Assembly: GCA_022821585.1 (NCBI GenBank)
Contig: JAJEDI010000046.1
Span: 1 to 56,514, forward strand
From: Caldilineaceae bacterium
GTDB taxonomy: Bacteria > Chloroflexota > Anaerolineae > Caldilineales > Caldilineaceae
DNA: 56,514 nt
Direction: 5' to 3'
In this document: positions 42,441-51,022 of the stretch, in pieces
How positions within the stretch are numbered: the stretch's first letter is position 1
Layout: each line of letters opens with the position of its first letter
Program-made: the position numbers and the translations under genes
Notes under the pieces: generated by a model
The model's input: the letters and a program-made list of their open reading frames with translations, nothing else
What the model was told of the DNA's origin: nothing
Database searches by the model: none

Positions 42441-42752
42441 ATGGACCCATTGGCAGTGATCGCAGTTGTGGGAGCAGCCTGGGCGCTCGTGGCATCGTTT
42501 CTGAACAGGCGGCGGCTGAGGCGTCTTGGCCAGGAGTTGGGGAACACTGATGTGGATATCGCGTCGATCAGGGAGTCGCGGGCGCTTTATCTCGGCGAGC
42601 TGAAGGAGGTGCGCGAAGAGCAGAATGAGCTAGGCGGGGACTTCACGGCTCTGAAAGAGCAGCTGCGCCAGCTCAACCGCAAGAAAGTTCGCCGTCGCAA
42701 TCCGCAGACGGGCCGGTTTGAGTCTGTCTGTGAGGACGAAGTCGATGCATAG
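42441..42752 (+). CDS. Membrane-anchored coiled-coil protein
   Basis: A 103-residue protein from ATG 42441 behind GGGGAGG (six bases); the frame reaches 42426 without need. There is one N-terminal membrane segment (PLAVIAVVGAAWALVASFL), then a charged coil (ELKEVREEQNELGG, LKEQLRQLNRKK). The topology is like small phage lysis-cassette proteins; no direct family match. Confidence 0.55.
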   Translation: MDPLAVIAVVGAAWALVASFLNRRRLRRLGQELGNTDVDIASIRESRALYLGELKEVREEQNELGGDFTALKEQLRQLNRKKVRRRNPQTGRFESVCEDEVDA

Positions 42753-43011
42753 AAATGACGGTCGCGGAGAGATGGTCTTCGGTGGCGGGGACCGGCGCAA
42801 GCACGCAGAGCGGCAGCTCACAAATGCAGTGGAGGCCGCTGTCGCCGCCGGCGACATTGACGCGTTCCATCAGGCATTTGAGGAACCTGTCACCCCGTCC
42901 CTGACGCCGGCGTCGGCAGCCCTGGCGCCTACCCGGATTCCGCCGCACCTCCGCCAGATGGGCGGCAAGGGCAGGCGGGCGAAGAGGAGAAGGAGAAAGG
43001 CACGTGGCTAA
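42745..43011 (+). CDS. Hypothetical basic phage protein
   Basis: Eighty-eight residues from ATG 42745 with GAGGA nine bases upstream, overlapping the previous stop. A helical middle (NAVEAAVAAGDIDAFHQAF) is followed by a strongly basic tail of Arg/Lys. Possibly nucleic-acid associated; no family. Confidence 0.5.
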   Translation: MHRNDGRGEMVFGGGDRRKHAERQLTNAVEAAVAAGDIDAFHQAFEEPVTPSLTPASAALAPTRIPPHLRQMGGKGRRAKRRRRKARG

Positions 43012-43207
43012 CCGATTGCTGAAGTGGTTCGACCGCTCGAACGCAGTCAAGGCGGTGGACGACATTCATGTCGCCTGCCGGGGGCTGGCAAAACAGATGG
43101 ACGCTGCACTGCCCGAGGGCCCTGAAAAGACTGCCGGCATGCGCAAGCTCCTGGAGGCGAAGGACTGCTTTGTCCGCGCCAAGGTGGAGCAGGAAAACGA
43201 GCAGTGA
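43004..43207 (+). CDS. Hypothetical small helical phage protein
   Basis: Sixty-seven residues from GTG 43004 behind AAGGAGAAAGG. Short helices (AVKAVDDIHVACRGLAKQM, then KTAGMRKLLEAKDCFVRAK) resemble the small DUF-type coiled proteins phages carry near the portal gene. The stop overlaps the next GTG. Confidence 0.55.
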   Translation: MANRLLKWFDRSNAVKAVDDIHVACRGLAKQMDAALPEGPEKTAGMRKLLEAKDCFVRAKVEQENEQ

Positions 43208-43368
43208 CACGGGGATCCGCGGCGCACGGTCGCGAAAAGCGTGTAATGCGGCCATCGGAGAGCCGGCGGCGTCCGGAGCGCGGAAAGCCGGCTCAGGAGC
43301 CGAAAACACGGGAAAACGGCAAGAATGCGGCAGATCGCCGCAAGCCGAGCCCGCAGGAGCCGATCTAA
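43204..43368 (+). CDS. Very small basic phage protein
   Basis: Fifty-four residues from GTG 43204, coupled to the previous gene by GTGA overlap. The composition is Arg/Lys/Pro/Glu-rich and disordered (SESRRRPERGK, KPSPQEPI). Support comes from the overlap and from the terminator placed 11 bases after its stop. Confidence 0.4.
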   Translation: MTRGSAAHGREKRVMRPSESRRRPERGKPAQEPKTRENGKNAADRRKPSPQEPI

Positions 43369-43378
43369 GCGATTAATT

Positions 43379-43412
43379 CGGGGGTACAGGTCCTACAGGT
43401 ACCCCCGTTTTT
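43379..43412 (+). terminator. Rho-independent terminator before the head genes
   Basis: CGGGGGTAC, loop of eleven bases, GTACCCCCG (nine perfect pairs), then five T. It divides the membrane/cargo block from the portal block. Confidence 0.8.
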
Positions 43413-43457
43413 CTGTCGAAATGGCCGGGCGCGCAGTAATAGGGGGTAAGGGAATCC

Positions 43458-43634
43458 ATGTCCAGAGAAGCCGATGCCAGGATTGGAGAACTCTACATAG
43501 ACCTGCACAAGGCGAAGTCGCGTCTGGAGAAGCGTCGGAGCGAAGCAAGCGAAATTGCAGCTGACATCCATGAGCTCGAAAAGGAAATCAGGGAACTGGA
43601 GAAGGACCTGTCCCTGGAATTGAAGTGCCTGTAG
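43458..43634 (+). CDS. Small coiled-coil phage protein
   Basis: Fifty-eight residues from ATG 43458 with TAAGGGA upstream. Almost the whole protein is a charged heptad-type helix (ARIGELYIDLHKAKSRLEKR and DIHELEKEIRELEKDL). Possibly a scaffold-like or oligomerising accessory. Too short for family assignment. Confidence 0.5.
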   Translation: MSREADARIGELYIDLHKAKSRLEKRRSEASEIAADIHELEKEIRELEKDLSLELKCL

Positions 43635-43649
43635 GTACGTCTCCCCTCC

Positions 43650-43817
43650 ATGAATCTGCAGATGACACGGACTGACTACTGCTTCCTGGCGCTCATCATT
43701 CTGGGCCTGATCCTGGGCCTGGGCTTCGTCTGGCTTGAGTGGGGCTGGCACGACGCGGTCGGCTATGCGGCCGTGGTCTGCGTGGGCGCGGGCGTCATCG
43801 GAGGCCTGCGGCGGTGA
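43650..43817 (+). CDS. Small two-segment membrane protein (holin-like)
   Basis: Fifty-five residues with two membrane segments (FLALIILGLILGLGFVW and AVGYAAVVCVGAGVIGG) joined by a short turn containing EWGWHD. The size and topology fit a small holin. The ribosome site is weak. The stop overlaps the portal GTG (43,814-43,817), so the two are coupled. Confidence 0.5.
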   Translation: MNLQMTRTDYCFLALIILGLILGLGFVWLEWGWHDAVGYAAVVCVGAGVIGGLRR

Positions 43818-45835
43818 GCGGCTTCATCCGGCAGGCGTTCGAGAAGCGGGCGCGCGTCGTCAGCGGCCTCACGCTCGAGGAGGCCTTTCGACACGGCGCG
43901 CAGCAGTCAATCACCGGCCGCCACGTCTCTGCGGAGACATCCCTGCAGGTGGCGACGGTCTACCGCTGCGTCAGGGTTCTGAGCGACAACATCGCGCAGC
44001 TCCCACTGAAGATCTACCGCCGCGACAGCGCCGGTCAGAGGCAGGAGGCCAGGGATCATCCGCTCTGGCGCCTCTTCCACAAGCGGCCGAACCGGCTGAT
44101 GACCCCCTTCGTCTGGAAACAGACGCTCTTTTCCTCGCTCTTTCTGCGCGGCAACGGTTTTGGCGAAATCGAATACGGCGGCGACGGCTGGCCGGCCGCC
44201 ATCTGGCCGCTGCAGGCGGACGGCATGAACGCGCGCCTTGAGCGCCGCCAGCCGGTCTACCAGTACAGCGCGTCGATTGAGGACGCAGCCGGCAGCAACG
44301 GTCTTCTGCCGGACTACCGAGTCCACCACGTGCGCAGCCTCAGCAACGACGGCTTCCTGGGGCGCTCGGTGGTGCGGCAGGCGATGCACACGCTCGAGCT
44401 CGCCCTGGTGGCCGAGGAGTTCGGGGCCCGCTTCTTCGGCCAGGGCGCAACGCCGGGCGTGGCCCTCATGCACCCCGACGCACTCAGCACGGAGGCCCTC
44501 GAGCGCATCCGCAAGAGCTGGGACGAGCGGCACGGCGGTGTCGGCAAGAGCCACAGGACGGCCGTGCTCGAGGAGGGCATGACGGTCGAGAAGATCGGGA
44601 TACCGCCCGAAGAAGCGCAGTTCCTGGAGACGCGCCGATTTCAGAGCCTGGAGATCTGCAGGTGGTTCGGCGTGCCCCCGCACATGGTGTACGACCTAGA
44701 GCGCGCCACCTTCAGCAACATCGAGCACCAGTCGATTGCATTTGTCCAGGACTCGCTGATGCCCTGGATAGTCAATCACGAAGAGCAGATCCAGATGGAC
44801 ATCGTCGAACGCGAGGGGTACGAGAGCGATGTTTGGGTCGAGTACCAGGTCGACAGCCGGCTGCGGGGAGACACGCTGTCGCGCTACCGCGTCTACCAGA
44901 TCGGGGTGATGTACGGACTGCTGAGTCGCAACGAGGTGCGAGCAAAAGAAAATAATCCCGCGTATGATGGCGGGGACGAGATGCTGATGCCGGCGAATCT
45001 GAGGCCGATGAAGCAGGTGCTGGCGGAGCAAGGCGAGGAGCCGGACGCTGGCGACGGCGAGACAAGGGAAGTGCGGAACCGGCCCTCAGAGCAGCGCCAG
45101 GACGACGTGCAGGAGCTGCGAGATCTGTGGGCCCAGGCCGCGGAGCTGCTGCAGGAGCGCCTCGAGGGCGTGGTGGCGTTTGAAACTGCCGCGATGCTCG
45201 AGGCCCTCGAAGGGAAGTCGCTGACCGAGTTTGTGCGCTGGCTGTCCGGTTTCTGCGGCGAGCAACTCCCGCAGGCCTTCGCTGAAGCCCTGGCTTTGCC
45301 GATCGAAGAGCTGGCCGCATGGACGGCGAGCATGGTGGTGGAGTCGCTGGGCGAAGAGTGGACGACTGAGATCGCCGGCCGGATTCAGGAGCATGCCGCC
45401 GAAGTGCTCGAGGCGGAAGCAAACGGGTATGCGGCATCGCACCGCCGCCAACTGGAAGCCCTGCTACGTGATGAGGGGGCGGCAGAGGGTGAGGAAGCCG
45501 CCCGCATCGCCGTAGAGGAGAGGCTGCTGGAATGGGACAACAACGAAGCCCAAAAGCGCGGCCGCAAGGCAGCCTTCGAATCCGGCAACGCGTTTTCAGT
45601 GGCGGCAATGGCGGCTGTCGGCATTTCAATGATCGCCTGGGCCGCCCGCGGGGACGCGTGCAAGTACTGCCGTGCGCTTGACGGCAAAACGGTTGCGATC
45701 GGGGAGGACTTCGTCGGCGCCGGCGGCACGGTGACAAGCGAGGACGGCGAGACGCTCCAGGTGAGCGGCCGCCGCGGCCACCCCCCGCTGCACGGCGGAT
45801 GCGATTGCGGCGTGCGCGCGGTGAGGGAGAGCTGA
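43814..45835 (+). CDS. Portal protein fused to a Mu F-like head morphogenesis domain
   Basis: A 673-residue protein from GTG 43814. Residues about 30-400 are an HK97-type portal (ATVYRCVRVLSDNIAQLPL, NGFGEIEY, and the late RFQSLEICRWFGVPPHM-VY core). An acidic linker (about 415-445) leads to a helical second part (about 450-600). The C-terminus is a Mu gpF-like domain with CKYC, LDGK and HPPLHGGCDCGVR. Portal and minor head protein are usually separate adjacent genes. The fusion would place one minor head domain on every portal subunit of the dodecameric DNA gate. Confidence 0.88.
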   Translation: MSGFIRQAFEKRARVVSGLTLEEAFRHGAQQSITGRHVSAETSLQVATVYRCVRVLSDNIAQLPLKIYRRDSAGQRQEARDHPLWRLFHKRPNRLMTPFVWKQTLFSSLFLRGNGFGEIEYGGDGWPAAIWPLQADGMNARLERRQPVYQYSASIEDAAGSNGLLPDYRVHHVRSLSNDGFLGRSVVRQAMHTLELALVAEEFGARFFGQGATPGVALMHPDALSTEALERIRKSWDERHGGVGKSHRTAVLEEGMTVEKIGIPPEEAQFLETRRFQSLEICRWFGVPPHMVYDLERATFSNIEHQSIAFVQDSLMPWIVNHEEQIQMDIVEREGYESDVWVEYQVDSRLRGDTLSRYRVYQIGVMYGLLSRNEVRAKENNPAYDGGDEMLMPANLRPMKQVLAEQGEEPDAGDGETREVRNRPSEQRQDDVQELRDLWAQAAELLQERLEGVVAFETAAMLEALEGKSLTEFVRWLSGFCGEQLPQAFAEALALPIEELAAWTASMVVESLGEEWTTEIAGRIQEHAAEVLEAEANGYAASHRRQLEALLRDEGAAEGEEAARIAVEERLLEWDNNEAQKRGRKAAFESGNAFSVAAMAAVGISMIAWAARGDACKYCRALDGKTVAIGEDFVGAGGTVTSEDGETLQVSGRRGHPPLHGGCDCGVRAVRES

Positions 45836-45845
45836 AAGAGGCGAT

Positions 45846-46193
45846 ATGAGCAGTCTGACACTTTACGCCGACAGAGCCCTGCAGGACCTCGACGCGAGCT
45901 GCGTGGCCGTGATCGGCGGGGCCAAGACGGCGCTCGCGGATGACACGACCTACAGGGTGCAGAACACCGGCCTGGACAGCGACGGCCGGCCGGTGGGGGC
46001 GCACCATTACGTCTACCTGATTCGGACGGCGAGCGAGCCTGAGTCCGCGGCCGACCTGAAGCGCGCCCGGGCCGCCGCGGAAGTGCTGGAGCCGAATGGC
46101 GAGCACGTGACCTACAAGAAGGCCGCCGGCGTGACCGGTTTCATCTGGTCGCCGTACGGCGAGGTGTCGGTGAGCGTAAATCCGAGCCCGTAG
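45846..46193 (+). CDS. Hypothetical phage structural protein
   Basis: A 115-residue protein starting ten bases after the portal fusion. Beta-rich, with YVYLIRTASEPESAADLKRAR and a C-terminal GFIWSPYGEVSVSV. No family recognised; located among head genes, so probably structural or an assembly factor. Confidence 0.5.
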   Translation: MSSLTLYADRALQDLDASCVAVIGGAKTALADDTTYRVQNTGLDSDGRPVGAHHYVYLIRTASEPESAADLKRARAAAEVLEPNGEHVTYKKAAGVTGFIWSPYGEVSVSVNPSP

Positions 46194-46203
46194 CCGGGGG
46201 AAT

Positions 46204-46977
46204 ATGGCAGAGAAGAGAATCACGACGGTCGATGAGGTGATGGCCGTCGACGAGAATGCCGACTACATTTTGATCAGCCGGGGGGTCCAGCGGGATCTGA
46301 GGCGGCTTCTTTTGCGCCGGTTGCCACAGAGTTTCGACCTCCATGACAGCGTCACCGATGAGCTGACGACCTTGGCCGGCATCGACCGGCTGCTGGTATC
46401 GGACGAGGGCACTCCCGGCGCGCCGCAGAAATTCGTGAAGCTGGCGACGCTGCGGTCGTTTCTCCTGGACCTGTTCGACCTCCATGACGACGTGCCGGCT
46501 GAGCTGACCGACGCAGCAAATGACGACCGGCTGCTAATCTCCGACGAAGACCAGCCAGGCGACCCGCAGAAGTGGATTTCAGTTAAGAATCTGGCGAAAT
46601 CTCTCCCCGGAATAGTGACCTTCGAAAAGCTCACAGATGAGATTGCGATTGGTGGCGCCGCTGGTATCACCATAACTCATTCTCTGGGGCGCGTCCCTGT
46701 CGGCTTCCAGGGCCGGCTGCTCTGCAAGACCGCGGAGCATGGATACGCTGCAGGCGACGAGGTATACCTGCCTCTTGTGAGTAACTTGCAACAGGCCAGC
46801 AGTCGGAACGGGATTCTCAGCTGGGGTTTCGGTGTCTATGACGTCACGGACTCGAACTTCAAAGTCAGATCGCCTTCAGGTAGCTCCAGGGCCCCTCTTG
46901 TCCCGCAAAAGACTACCGACAATTGGGGGGTGATCAATATGGCAAAGTGGAGATTCGGACTAACTATCTGGGGATAG
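46204..46977 (+). CDS. Phage structural-type protein with internal duplication
   Basis: A 257-residue protein. Two similar segments follow each other: DLHDSVTDELTT...DRLLVSDEGTPGAPQKF and DLHDDVPAELTD...DRLLISDEDQPGDPQKW. A beta-rich C-terminal part follows (GITITHSLGRVPVGFQGRL). Repeats of this DRLL(V/I)SDE type occur in phage tail-tip, fibre or decoration proteins. Its place between portal and protease is unusual for a tail fibre, so the role is open. Confidence 0.55.
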   Translation: MAEKRITTVDEVMAVDENADYILISRGVQRDLRRLLLRRLPQSFDLHDSVTDELTTLAGIDRLLVSDEGTPGAPQKFVKLATLRSFLLDLFDLHDDVPAELTDAANDDRLLISDEDQPGDPQKWISVKNLAKSLPGIVTFEKLTDEIAIGGAAGITITHSLGRVPVGFQGRLLCKTAEHGYAAGDEVYLPLVSNLQQASSRNGILSWGFGVYDVTDSNFKVRSPSGSSRAPLVPQKTTDNWGVINMAKWRFGLTIWG

Positions 46978-46980
46978 GCC

Positions 46981-47697
46981 ATGGAAAGGTGGCGAGTAAT
47001 ACCTGAGGCCCCACCGCTCGAGATCGAGAGACGGGCCGACGGCGAGACCGAAGAGATGCAGCAATGGATCAAAGGCTACGCCACCGTCTACGGCGTCAAA
47101 ACCGTCATTTTCTGGGGGCAGTGGCGAGAATTGGTACAGGCAGGCGCATATGATGAATCTCTGCGGGTCGACGCCGAAGAGATCTGCACACTTTGGCAGC
47201 ATGACAGCCGGGAGCCTCTCGGCCGCGTCAGCGCCAACACAATGCGGGTGTGGTCCGACGATATCGGCGTGGGCTACACATTCGATCCGCCGGGCAGTGC
47301 GGCCGCCCGGGTCGAGAGCATAGATCGCGGCGACGTGTTTCAGTCTTCTATCGGCTTCGATGTGCTCGAGGACAGCTGGGCCCAGGATGAAGAGGACGAA
47401 GACCTGTGGCTGCGCACGATCATCCGCGCCTCCATGTGGGAGGCCTCGCCGGTCACGTGGCCGGCAGTAGTGGGTACGTCCGTGGGTGTAGTGGGCGGCC
47501 AGCGCAGCATTGAAGGGCTGGGCTTGCCAGAACTGCCGGCAGATTTGAGCTGGCATGAGGAGGCCGGCCGCATGCGCATCGTCAGGCGGACGCAGTCGCC
47601 GGGCGTCGACGTGGACGCAATCAGCCAGGCGCATGTCCTGCAGCTGCGCCAGCTGGCGGTGATGGACGAAATTGAAAGCGCCTTCTTGGACGCATAG
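46981..47697 (+). CDS. HK97-family prohead protease
   Basis: A 238-residue serine protease that matures the capsid by removing the N-terminal delta domain of the major capsid protein. The herpes-protease-like fold is recognisable from KGYATVYGV, the catalytic His in LWQHD (H74) and the Ser in QSSIGF (S122 or S123). AREASLWEVSPV-type sequence appears as SMWEASPVTWPA. Directly upstream of the capsid gene, the standard order. Confidence 0.9.
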   Translation: MERWRVIPEAPPLEIERRADGETEEMQQWIKGYATVYGVKTVIFWGQWRELVQAGAYDESLRVDAEEICTLWQHDSREPLGRVSANTMRVWSDDIGVGYTFDPPGSAAARVESIDRGDVFQSSIGFDVLEDSWAQDEEDEDLWLRTIIRASMWEASPVTWPAVVGTSVGVVGGQRSIEGLGLPELPADLSWHEEAGRMRIVRRTQSPGVDVDAISQAHVLQLRQLAVMDEIESAFLDA

Positions 47698-47712
47698 CAA
47701 AGGGGAAGAACG

Positions 47713-49083
47713 ATGGGAGAAGCCATCAACCATTTTCACGACGCAGCACAGAGTTTTTCGGAGGCCAAGCAGATCCTTGAATCGGCCCTCGCCCAGGGGC
47801 GCGGCATGAATGCCGAGGAGCTGCAAAGCTACAACAAGCACTTCAACGCGGCCTGCGACAGCCGTGAGGCGATGAAGAAGCAGCAGGCCGAGGAGATGGC
47901 GGCGCGCATCGCCACGATCGAGGGCGAGCTGGCCGACAGCATCAACGGCGGCGGCGAGTCGCTTTCCGAATCCGCGCGCCGCGGCACTCGCATGTACCAC
48001 GAGCAGTTCAACGCCGAGTCGGTGCCCTACCGCTGGCACACCCAGGGACCGATCAGCAACCGCCGCGCCGGCGTTAGTCTGGAAAGCGTGGTGCCCAACC
48101 CGGCGCTCAAGGACGAGTGGTCCTTCCTCGAGCGGCGCAGCGCGCGCAAATACCAGGAATCGATGGAGGCCTACCTGGCGCGTCCGTTCGAGACCCGGGC
48201 TACGCAGCAGATGGACCTGGATGAGCTGGGCGGGTTCTGGCTGATGCCCGTGCAGATGATGAATGACATCCTCAAGATTGCGGACAACATGGTCTACGTC
48301 CGCCAGCTGGCGCGCGTGACGCCGCGCGTCGACGCCACCTCGCTAGCTGGCCGCTTTTTGGAGGAGGATGTCGAAGACGCCGACTGGTCCGGCGAGATCA
48401 CGCCGATCGAGCTCACGCAGATCAAGATGGGCTTGCGGCGCCTGCGGCCGAAAAACCTCAACAAGGGTGTGGCCTTCTCCTTCGACATCATCATGCAGGA
48501 GCCCAGCATCTCGGCCTTTGTGGTCGAACGGCTGGGCTACAAGCGCGGCATCACCGAAGAGCGCGGCTACCTGCTCGGCAACGGCGTCAACGAGGCGCTG
48601 GGCGTGATGACGCCGAGCGACCAGGGCATTCCGACAAGCCGCGACGTGGATACCGGCAACAGCGCTACAGAGGTGTCGCTGAAGGGCGTACAGAGCGCAA
48701 AGTGGTCGATCCGCACGGCCTACTGGGACGATCTGACCTGGTTCGGCGCCCGCAACTTCTGGCTGCAGGTGTCGATGCTGCGCCGCACCGACGGACAGCC
48801 TATCTGGCACACGTCGATCGACATGCGCCATCCGGACACGCTGCTGGGAGACCCGGCCTACATTTCGGAGTACATGCCCAACGTGCTGACGTCGGGCAAG
48901 TACGGTGGGATCGTCGGCAACTGGAAAGAGGGCTACCACATCGCCGACGCCTACGACATGACCATGCAAAGGGTGGACCAGCAGTTTGCCACGCAGAATG
49001 TAATCGTCTTCATCATGCGGTCCAAGAGCGACGGCATGCCGATCCGGCCGGACGCCTTTGCCCGCGTCAAGATGGGAACCTGA
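47713..49083 (+). CDS. HK97-fold major capsid protein
   Basis: A 456-residue shell protein. The first about 100 residues are helical and charged, matching the scaffolding delta domain removed by the protease. The mature part shows the HK97 fold: the E-loop region around LDELGGFWLMP, the P-domain helix around SAFVVERLGYKRGITEERGYLLGNG and the A-domain end (IADAYDMTMQR, FIMRSKSDGMP). GGGAAG precedes ATG 47713. Confidence 0.92.
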   Translation: MGEAINHFHDAAQSFSEAKQILESALAQGRGMNAEELQSYNKHFNAACDSREAMKKQQAEEMAARIATIEGELADSINGGGESLSESARRGTRMYHEQFNAESVPYRWHTQGPISNRRAGVSLESVVPNPALKDEWSFLERRSARKYQESMEAYLARPFETRATQQMDLDELGGFWLMPVQMMNDILKIADNMVYVRQLARVTPRVDATSLAGRFLEEDVEDADWSGEITPIELTQIKMGLRRLRPKNLNKGVAFSFDIIMQEPSISAFVVERLGYKRGITEERGYLLGNGVNEALGVMTPSDQGIPTSRDVDTGNSATEVSLKGVQSAKWSIRTAYWDDLTWFGARNFWLQVSMLRRTDGQPIWHTSIDMRHPDTLLGDPAYISEYMPNVLTSGKYGGIVGNWKEGYHIADAYDMTMQRVDQQFATQNVIVFIMRSKSDGMPIRPDAFARVKMGT

Positions 49084-49119
49084 CGGGTCCGGAGGCCCCA
49101 AGGCTGAATAGGAGAGACC

Positions 49120-49566
49120 ATGGAAATCGTAACTGAAAGCCTGCACGACATCGTCCAGAACGCGATTGCGGCCGCGAACAACACGTCGCAGACCACCTCG
49201 TCAATCGACATGACCGGATTCGCCTGCGCGTTGTTCCTGGCGCCGATTACCGACAGCGTCAAGACGGGCAAGGCCGAGCTGCAGATCGAGGGGTCGGACG
49301 ACGACTCCACTTTCAAGCAACTGGACATCAGGGAGATCTCGGCGACATCGGCAGCGAACGACGACCTGAACGGCAAGCTGCTGCGCGTCGAGCTCAAGCG
49401 GCCGCTGCAGCGCTATCTTCGCGCCAAGCTGATCTCCAAGACGGCCAATATCGCGTTCGGCGCCACGCACGCGCTGCGCTACGGCTCGATGCGCACGCCG
49501 CCGCCGGGAAGCGACGACGTGCTGGATGAGGTCGTGGTGGCGTCGCCGTCGCTGAAGAGCTCCTAG
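49120..49566 (+). CDS. Phage virion protein, possible capsid decoration
   Basis: A 148-residue protein starting 36 bases after the capsid gene. Beta-rich: DMTGFACALFLAPI, AELQIEGSDDDSTFKQLDI and RYLRAKLISKTANIAFGA suggest an immunoglobulin- or galectin-like sandwich of the sort used for decoration. Position right after capsid supports this. No precise family recognised. Confidence 0.6.
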   Translation: MEIVTESLHDIVQNAIAAANNTSQTTSSIDMTGFACALFLAPITDSVKTGKAELQIEGSDDDSTFKQLDIREISATSAANDDLNGKLLRVELKRPLQRYLRAKLISKTANIAFGATHALRYGSMRTPPPGSDDVLDEVVVASPSLKSS

Positions 49567-49603
49567 AGCGAAGTTGGCTGCAGGGAGGTAAAGGGGAACC
49601 GAA

Positions 49604-49849
49604 ATGAGAGTCAGAATGCTCGCCACCGCCGCAGGCCCGGACCGCACGCTCATTGAAGGGCGGGAGTACACCCTCGATGACGCCGAGGCTTCCGGCCTGG
49701 TCGAGGGCAACTATGCCGAAGAGGTGCCTGAGCCGGCGCCCGCGGAAGAGGAGCCGGCGGACGAAGGCGGTGACGGCCAGGGCGCGGACGAGTCCGACGC
49801 CGAAGAGGGAAAGGAGAGCGCCGATGAAGGTGCTGATGAGGGAGAATAG
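49604..49849 (+). CDS. Small acidic phage protein, paralogue 1 of 3
   Basis: Eighty-one residues. A short N-terminal domain with AAGPDRTLIEGREYTLDDAEA is followed by a long Glu/Asp/Gly/Ala tail. The N-terminal domain is shared with the genes at 49,824 and 50,687 (core GPD, a glycine turn, Y/E-x-L and a following A-x-A/G-x-x-L). AGGTAAAGGGG precedes ATG 49604. Confidence 0.55.
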   Translation: MRVRMLATAAGPDRTLIEGREYTLDDAEASGLVEGNYAEEVPEPAPAEEEPADEGGDGQGADESDAEEGKESADEGADEGE

Positions 49850-50006
49850 CGCGGGCCCGGACAAGGTTCTCATCCGGGGAAAGGTCTACGACCTGCCGAA
49901 CGCCGAGGCGAACGAGCTCATCGAGCTCGACGCCGCGGAGAAAATCAAGGACGCGGACATCAAGCCGTATCACGAGCCGCCGTCGACAACGCCGCGGGAG
50001 ACGTAG
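49824..50006 (+). CDS. Small phage protein, paralogue 2 of 3
   Basis: Sixty residues from ATG 49824 with AAAGGAG eight bases upstream, overlapping the previous gene by 26 bases in another frame. It consists of almost only the shared domain (SAGPDKVLIRGKVYDLPNAEA) with a short tail. Its stop is followed directly by the connector gene. Confidence 0.55.
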   Translation: MKVLMRENSAGPDKVLIRGKVYDLPNAEANELIELDAAEKIKDADIKPYHEPPSTTPRET

Positions 50007-50678
50007 ATGCGGACAGGCGGACGGCGGCCCGGTCCGTACGACTACCGCGGCCAGGTCTACGTGCCCTACTCCGACGTCGTGCCGGTCTCGCCGGCGGACG
50101 GCGGTGTGGCGGTTGTCATGCCCATCACGCTTGATCAGGTGAAGCAGCAGGCACGGGTAGAGACCGATGCCGAGGACGACCTGATTGACCTGCACCTGCA
50201 GGCGGCGGTCGACGTGGTCGAGCAGCAGACCGGCTACTGGCTCGGTCAGCGGGCGGTGGACGCCTATCTGCCGTGCCTGGACTACAACGAGTCGGTCTAC
50301 CTGCCCGGCGGCCGTGTGCGCAGTGTGACGGAAGTCGCATACCGCGACGAGGACGGGGTGGAGCAGACCTGGGAATCGGACAACTACGAGCTGCAGGCCT
50401 TTCCGACCTACTCGTCCGTGCTGGTTGTGGACGGCACAGCGCTGTTTCCGCCTTCGTACCTGCACGGCGAGGACCGCAGGGCGGTACGCATCCGCTACGT
50501 GGCCGGCCACGCGTCTGCCGGCGATATGCCGGTAGGCCTGCGCCAGGCGGCGCTGATGGTGGCGGCCGAGCTCTACATCGAGCGGGAGGCGCACCGCACG
50601 CAGCCCGGCGTCATCGCAGTCGCCAACCCGGCCGCTCAGAACCTGATGCGGGCACACAAGATTCATTGGCCAGTGTGA
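50007..50678 (+). CDS. Head-tail connector protein (gp6-like)
   Basis: A 223-residue protein. ITLDQVKQQARVETDAEDDLI and DLHLQAAVDVVEQQTGYWL are the hallmark opening helices of the phage gp6-like head-tail connector family, here preceded by about 38 extra residues. It would form the ring under the portal. The C-terminal LRQAALMVAAELYIERE is also typical. Starts immediately after the previous stop. Confidence 0.85.
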   Translation: MRTGGRRPGPYDYRGQVYVPYSDVVPVSPADGGVAVVMPITLDQVKQQARVETDAEDDLIDLHLQAAVDVVEQQTGYWLGQRAVDAYLPCLDYNESVYLPGGRVRSVTEVAYRDEDGVEQTWESDNYELQAFPTYSSVLVVDGTALFPPSYLHGEDRRAVRIRYVAGHASAGDMPVGLRQAALMVAAELYIEREAHRTQPGVIAVANPAAQNLMRAHKIHWPV

Positions 50679-50686
50679 GGGAGAAC

Positions 50687-51022
50687 ATGAAAATCAGGAT
50701 GAAGGTCGAGGGGTCGGGCCCGGACGGCATGGTGCAGCCCGGCGAGGAGATCGAAGTGGGCGAGGCCACCGGGAACGAGTTGGTCGACGCCGGCCTGGCT
50801 GAGCCGGTGGAGGAGGCAGAGCCGGCGCCCCAAGAGGAGCCCGCCGAAGAACCGGCTGAAGAGGAAACTGCAGTCGAGCTTATCGAAGAAGCGGCCGACG
50901 ACAAAGAGCCTGCAGAGACAGTGCCGGAGAACGCGGTGGAATGGCCGGAGACCGAAGGCGACGCGTCCGGTATGGACGAATGGCCCGAAGTCGAAGGCGA
51001 CGCGGTTGACCTGCAGGAATGA
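50687..51022 (+). CDS. Small acidic phage protein, paralogue 3 of 3
   Basis: A 111-residue protein from ATG 50687 with GAGGGAGA just upstream. It has the shared N-terminal domain (GSGPDGMVQPGEEIEVGEATG) and a very acidic, Pro/Glu-rich tail that ends in two copies of EWPE(T/V)EGDA. Its stop overlaps the head closure gene. Possibly a capsid surface or assembly factor. Confidence 0.55.
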   Translation: MKIRMKVEGSGPDGMVQPGEEIEVGEATGNELVDAGLAEPVEEAEPAPQEEPAEEPAEEETAVELIEEAADDKEPAETVPENAVEWPETEGDASGMDEWPEVEGDAVDLQE

